This document shows, in pieces, positions 22,281 to 25,351 of a DNA stretch of 25,351 bases. Location of the stretch: positions 1 through 25,351 of the forward strand of contig JAGLYY010000097.1 of the NCBI GenBank assembly GCA_023131935.1, given 5' to 3'. The stretch comes from Spirochaetales bacterium (GTDB taxonomy: Bacteria; Spirochaetota; Spirochaetia; JAGLYY01). Numbering within the stretch: position 1 is the stretch's first letter; each line of letters starts with the position of its first letter. Position numbers and translations under genes: made by a program. The notes below the pieces were generated by a model. The model was not told the DNA's origin and did not search any database. It saw only the letters and a program-made list of their open reading frames with translations.

Positions 22281-24521
22281 ATGCCAAGAAAAAGAAAAGA
22301 GATCAACCTTAATCATATCGCTAAAAAATGCGGAGTTTCAATTGCGACTGTATCAAGGGTTTTAAATGATAAAGAAGGCGTAAATGAAAAAACACGAAAT
22401 CGTGTACTGGAATTTTTACAGGAATATAACATTTCCGCGAAAAAAAAATCACCCGGTTTTAGAAAAAATATTGCAATACTAAGCGCACGCAGATCAGACA
22501 ATGGAACAGGAGGGCCCAATCTCGGCTATGATATGGCTGTCGAGGGAATAGAAAGTATCTTACATGAAAAAGGTTATTCTATTATCCTTTCTAAATTGAC
22601 AGAAAAAAAAGCTCTCCCGGATATAATACGTAACGGCGGTGCAGCCGGAGTAATAATTATGGGAAATGATGTTCCCGATAGTATCATATTCTCACTATCA
22701 ACTCAGGATACCCCCTTTGTAAGTATTGAAAGAGAATCAGACCCTTCAAAATATTTTACTGTAACCACCGACAATCTTGATGGAATACAAAAATCTGTTA
22801 ATTATCTTGTGAAACTCGGACATAAAAAAATTGCTTATTTTTCAGGAAATCTGAAATATAAAAGGTATGAGGAACGTTTTGATTTTTTTAAGAATGTAAT
22901 TCAAAAAAATGGTCTTAAGGTAAATAAAAAATTTTTAAAGGTTCACCTTGATGAAACAGACGAAGAAGAATTTGGTAGTACTGCTGCAGAGGAGATTTTA
23001 TTTGAAAATACTCTTCCAGGCGCTATTATAACCTCAAGTGACATGATCGCAAAAGGAACGATTCAGGCATTAAGAAAAAATAATGTAAGGATACCGGAAG
23101 ATATATCTGTTATGGGTTTTGATGACGGTATAATCATCAAGTACTCCGAAATGAAGATATCTACGGTCAGACCTGACTGGATAAATAAAGGAAGAATTGC
23201 TGCGGCAATTCTTCTCCAGCTTATCGATGGAATAAACATCCAGCCCTACAGATGCGTTGTAAATACAAATCTTGTTATTAAGGATACCTGCACAAAATAC
23301 AGTAAAAGCATAATAAGCAGAAATATGGCCAGACCATTGGTTTACTGGACTGAAGGTGGAAAATTGTATGAACACGAAAAGAACGTTATCCATAGCTGGA
23401 ATAAAAATTATCCAAAATCTATTATTACCTTCAATCCAACTCCTGAGGGCATGGAAACAGAAAAAATCATTAAAAGCTCCATAATCCAGGGGATTTCCCC
23501 CGATATGATACAGGGTGTCGAAATATTCTTTGCAAATAATCTGGCTGCTCATGATGTTCTGGTTCCACTCGATACACTGGATGGTTTTTCTTCTTTAATC
23601 AAAGAAAGAAAAATGGGAAATTTCCTGAACCAATTAAGTGCACCTGACGGCCATATCTATGTTTTACCGCAGCACTGGACGCCAATACTCGGAGTATATA
23701 ACAGATCGCTCCTGGAGAAAGCCGGCTTCAATGATCCTCCCAGGACTTACAGTGAATTCAACAGGTTTGCTGAAAATCTTAAAAAGATGGAAGACATGAC
23801 TCCAACAGATTTTTCGTTATATAAAAAGTGGTGGGTAGCTGCAAGATACTGGCATGTTTTTCTTATGGCTGCTTTAGGTGAAAAGGGAATAAATTCTGAT
23901 ATAACCAGGATTGATACGCTTGAAACCAGGGCTTTTTTAAAGTTTATATCAAACGCAGTAAAACGGAAATATGTACCTGATGGGGAAGGTAAGTATGATT
24001 TTGTAAAAGAGGAGAATATAGGATATAAACTGGAAGGTTCACCCGATAAATTTTCTGATATGGCAGAAAGAAATCCTCACTTGCGATATGCCTTTTCACC
24101 GCCTCCAGTCCCCGATTTTATTGATATAAATACTTCTCCATGGCTGGAAGCAAGTATCAAAGGCGCCGTAATTTTTAAAACCTGTAAAAAAATTGAAGAT
24201 GCATGGCAATTCTTAAAATGGCATTATTCAACTCCGGAAAATGATCTTGATCTGTTAATAATCACATCACATATACCATGCCGCGGCGATCTGACCGATA
24301 ACACTCTTTTTCACGATTATTTTAAGAAACACCCTGATATGCAGGAGTTTGTCAACTTTATAGGAAAATCAAATACAATAACGCATCCTGAAAAAATTGC
24401 AATATTCAGTATAATAAACGAAAAGCTATGGACACCTTTACTATATCATCAGGGAGATATCGAAACACTCATTAAGGAAACAGAAAAAGAGTTGGAGGCC
24501 CTGGCTCAATCGGCTGAATAA
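22281..24521 (+). CDS. LacI-type regulator fused to a solute-binding-protein domain
   Basis: The protein has 746 residues, twice the usual LacI length. Residues 8-50 are a LacI helix-turn-helix (NHIAKKCGVSIATVSRVLND). Residues about 62-345 are the LacI ligand-binding core (KNIAILSA, VIIMGND, GHKKIAYFSG, ISVMGFDDG). Residues 351-746 are a complete family-1 solute-binding protein domain. It aligns end to end with the mature part of the transporter's binding protein encoded divergently, with shared motifs such as YWT(A/E)GG, DGHIYVLPQxWTP, PPxTYSEFN and PPPVPDFI. Identity is about 35-45% by eye. There is no signal peptide, so the binding domain stays in the cytoplasm. The ATG has AGGAG (22265-22269) upstream. 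It probably controls the sugar operon, sensing sugar through one or both ligand domains. Signs of transfer or frameshift are absent. Confidence 0.9.
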   Translation: MPRKRKEINLNHIAKKCGVSIATVSRVLNDKEGVNEKTRNRVLEFLQEYNISAKKKSPGFRKNIAILSARRSDNGTGGPNLGYDMAVEGIESILHEKGYSIILSKLTEKKALPDIIRNGGAAGVIIMGNDVPDSIIFSLSTQDTPFVSIERESDPSKYFTVTTDNLDGIQKSVNYLVKLGHKKIAYFSGNLKYKRYEERFDFFKNVIQKNGLKVNKKFLKVHLDETDEEEFGSTAAEEILFENTLPGAIITSSDMIAKGTIQALRKNNVRIPEDISVMGFDDGIIIKYSEMKISTVRPDWINKGRIAAAILLQLIDGINIQPYRCVVNTNLVIKDTCTKYSKSIISRNMARPLVYWTEGGKLYEHEKNVIHSWNKNYPKSIITFNPTPEGMETEKIIKSSIIQGISPDMIQGVEIFFANNLAAHDVLVPLDTLDGFSSLIKERKMGNFLNQLSAPDGHIYVLPQHWTPILGVYNRSLLEKAGFNDPPRTYSEFNRFAENLKKMEDMTPTDFSLYKKWWVAARYWHVFLMAALGEKGINSDITRIDTLETRAFLKFISNAVKRKYVPDGEGKYDFVKEENIGYKLEGSPDKFSDMAERNPHLRYAFSPPPVPDFIDINTSPWLEASIKGAVIFKTCKKIEDAWQFLKWHYSTPENDLDLLIITSHIPCRGDLTDNTLFHDYFKKHPDMQEFVNFIGKSNTITHPEKIAIFSIINEKLWTPLLYHQGDIETLIKETEKELEALAQSAE

Positions 24522-24528
24522 TAATACT

Positions 24529-25170
24529 CTATATATCCCATATATCGTGAAACGGGTGCGGCTTTTCGCAATAACTGCAAACGAAAGTCAGCTTCTACGA
24601 TCTTTTAAACTCCGGCATTACATGCTCGAAGCAGGAAGGATAAGACACGCAGTTTTCATTCTTGCAGGATATCTCATCGAAGTTATAAACTCTGGGCGGT
24701 ATGTGCAGCCGGTACTTCTTATAGACATGCCTGTCCTTTATAATATTCAGAGTACAGCCGGGAGCTATCGCTCCAAGCACCTTTATCTGTTTTTCGTCAA
24801 AGGATAGAATGTCGGGCAAAGAAATGATCCCCTTGAACAATCCCTCCTCGTCTGAATGATAGACACCATGAGAACTCCTGCAATTCAGCTTCATTATATG
24901 ACGAACCTTGTCTATGTGGTTCCAGATTTCTTCAATCCTCTGCCCCTTTCCAATATGATCTATAACGATATTATGTTCTATCGGCCTTACACCGACCTTG
25001 CACTCGGGTTTGCTGTAAGGCTGTACATGTACCTCTTCAATAAGATTGTCAGTAAAAATCTTTTTCTCTATTGATTCTCCCTCAAAATCATCACCTATTC
25101 AGCCTGTAAGCATTGCTATCTCAATGACTCGTGTATAATCTATATATATTATCCATTTCTTCAACTTCCA
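24529..25170 (-). pseudogene. pyrI: Decayed aspartate carbamoyltransferase regulatory chain (PyrI part of a PyrBI-type gene)
   Basis: The minus-strand frame has clear PyrI features: NIVIDHIGKGQRIEEIW in the allosteric domain, then KVLGAIAPGCTLNIIKD, and the zinc site C-x4-C (CKNENC). A TAG at 24595-24597 interrupts the gene, and reading past it gives FVCSYCEKPHPFHD, the second half (C-x2-C) of the zinc site, ending at 24529-24531. So the stop removes two of the four zinc ligands. A second in-frame TGA lies at 25099-25101. Before it VIEIAMLTG appears to continue a fused catalytic part in a shifted frame. The homology ends near the 55-bp repeat at 25175. The PyrI chain makes aspartate carbamoyltransferase sensitive to nucleotides in pyrimidine synthesis. 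A functional copy is expected elsewhere. Confidence 0.75.
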
Positions 25171-25174
25171 ATAC

Positions 25175-25229
25175 CCGCTCCAAAGCTCGGCCCTGACAAT
25201 GCGCAACTCCAGAGCTCGGCTACCTGTGT
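25175..25229. repeat. 55-bp dispersed repeat, copy 2
   Basis: It differs from 15301-15355 by one base. It abuts the broken PyrI sequence. Confidence 0.85.
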
Positions 25230-25278
25230 GTCCTTAGTGATTCCTGAAGTTCCAACCAGTGAAATAGGGGGTTGAAAA

Positions 25279-25312
25279 GAGCCCCGGGGAAACCGGGACT
25301 CTCATATTTTTT
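25279..25312 (+). terminator. Terminator-like hairpin at the right edge
   Basis: GAGCCCCGG / CCGGGACTC (25279-25287, 25293-25301) form a stem with one mismatch and a 5-base loop, followed by six T residues (25307-25312). No plus-strand gene lies directly before it. A weak A-rich stretch on the left side might let it work for a minus-strand gene lying beyond the window. The rest of 25230-25351 shows no gene. Confidence 0.6.
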
Positions 25313-25351
25313 CCTGTGCTAGTTAGATCCTTAAATCTGGATCCTGAAGTT

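Noticed and set aside
24547..24807. Plus-strand frame of 86 residues after the LacI-SBP gene
   Set aside because: It is antisense to the PyrI sequence, which has clear family motifs on the other strand.

Overview
This looks like a chromosomal segment of a spirochaete, probably a free-living Spirochaeta-type species. The inference is moderate and rests on several points: a bacterial XPB-type helicase with its partner protein (XPB homologues are known from treponemes), a binding protein whose signal peptide ends VFA-GGQ, lipoprotein-rich TPR genes, and a fused-looking aspartate carbamoyltransferase remnant. Base composition is moderate overall and falls in the toxin tips, the immunity genes and the regulator gene near the right end.

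Left region (1-3131): the 3' end of an Rhs/YD-repeat polymorphic toxin locus on the + strand. A first Rhs C-terminus with a hydrophobic tip is followed by two tiny membrane proteins. A second, start-less orphan Rhs C-terminus with a different hydrophobic tip is followed by a third small membrane protein. The last 547 bp of shared core DNA occurs twice, exactly 1812 bp apart, and a 37-bp direct repeat lies about 20 bp after each module. A degenerate stretch (3132-3490) follows.

Envelope region (3491-7606): a minus-strand operon (TPR lipoprotein, LysM protein, exported protein) with a good terminator, and a divergent plus-strand TPR lipoprotein. The two directions share overlapping promoters. 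From 7607 to 8042 there is a short ORF and a broken four-helix-bundle (S23/IVP-type) gene between inverted TAGGCTAT-rich repeats.

Repair and signalling region (8043-15258): XPB helicase and its partner (minus), whose coding sequence carries two copies of a small palindromic repeat that also occurs between genes at 15.4 kb; a PilZ c-di-GMP receptor (minus); and a plus-strand pair of a PRPP-synthetase-like protein and a GT4 glycosyltransferase. The stretch 15259-15597 is filled with dispersed repeats and a terminator.

Sugar region (15598-24521): a minus-strand operon encoding a CUT1 binding protein, two permeases, a GH130 phosphorylase and a glycosyltransferase-GH130 fusion. It probably imports and phosphorolyses beta-mannosides or related oligosaccharides. 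Its divergent neighbour is the most remarkable gene here: a LacI-type repressor with a second, C-terminal domain homologous along its full length to the transporter's own binding protein, but without a signal peptide. It reads as a cytoplasmic sensor that carries a copy of the transporter's sugar receptor.

Right end (24529-25351): a decayed regulatory part of aspartate carbamoyltransferase (PyrI) with two in-frame stops, cut off at a 55-bp dispersed repeat that is also found at 15.3 kb, then a terminator-like hairpin.
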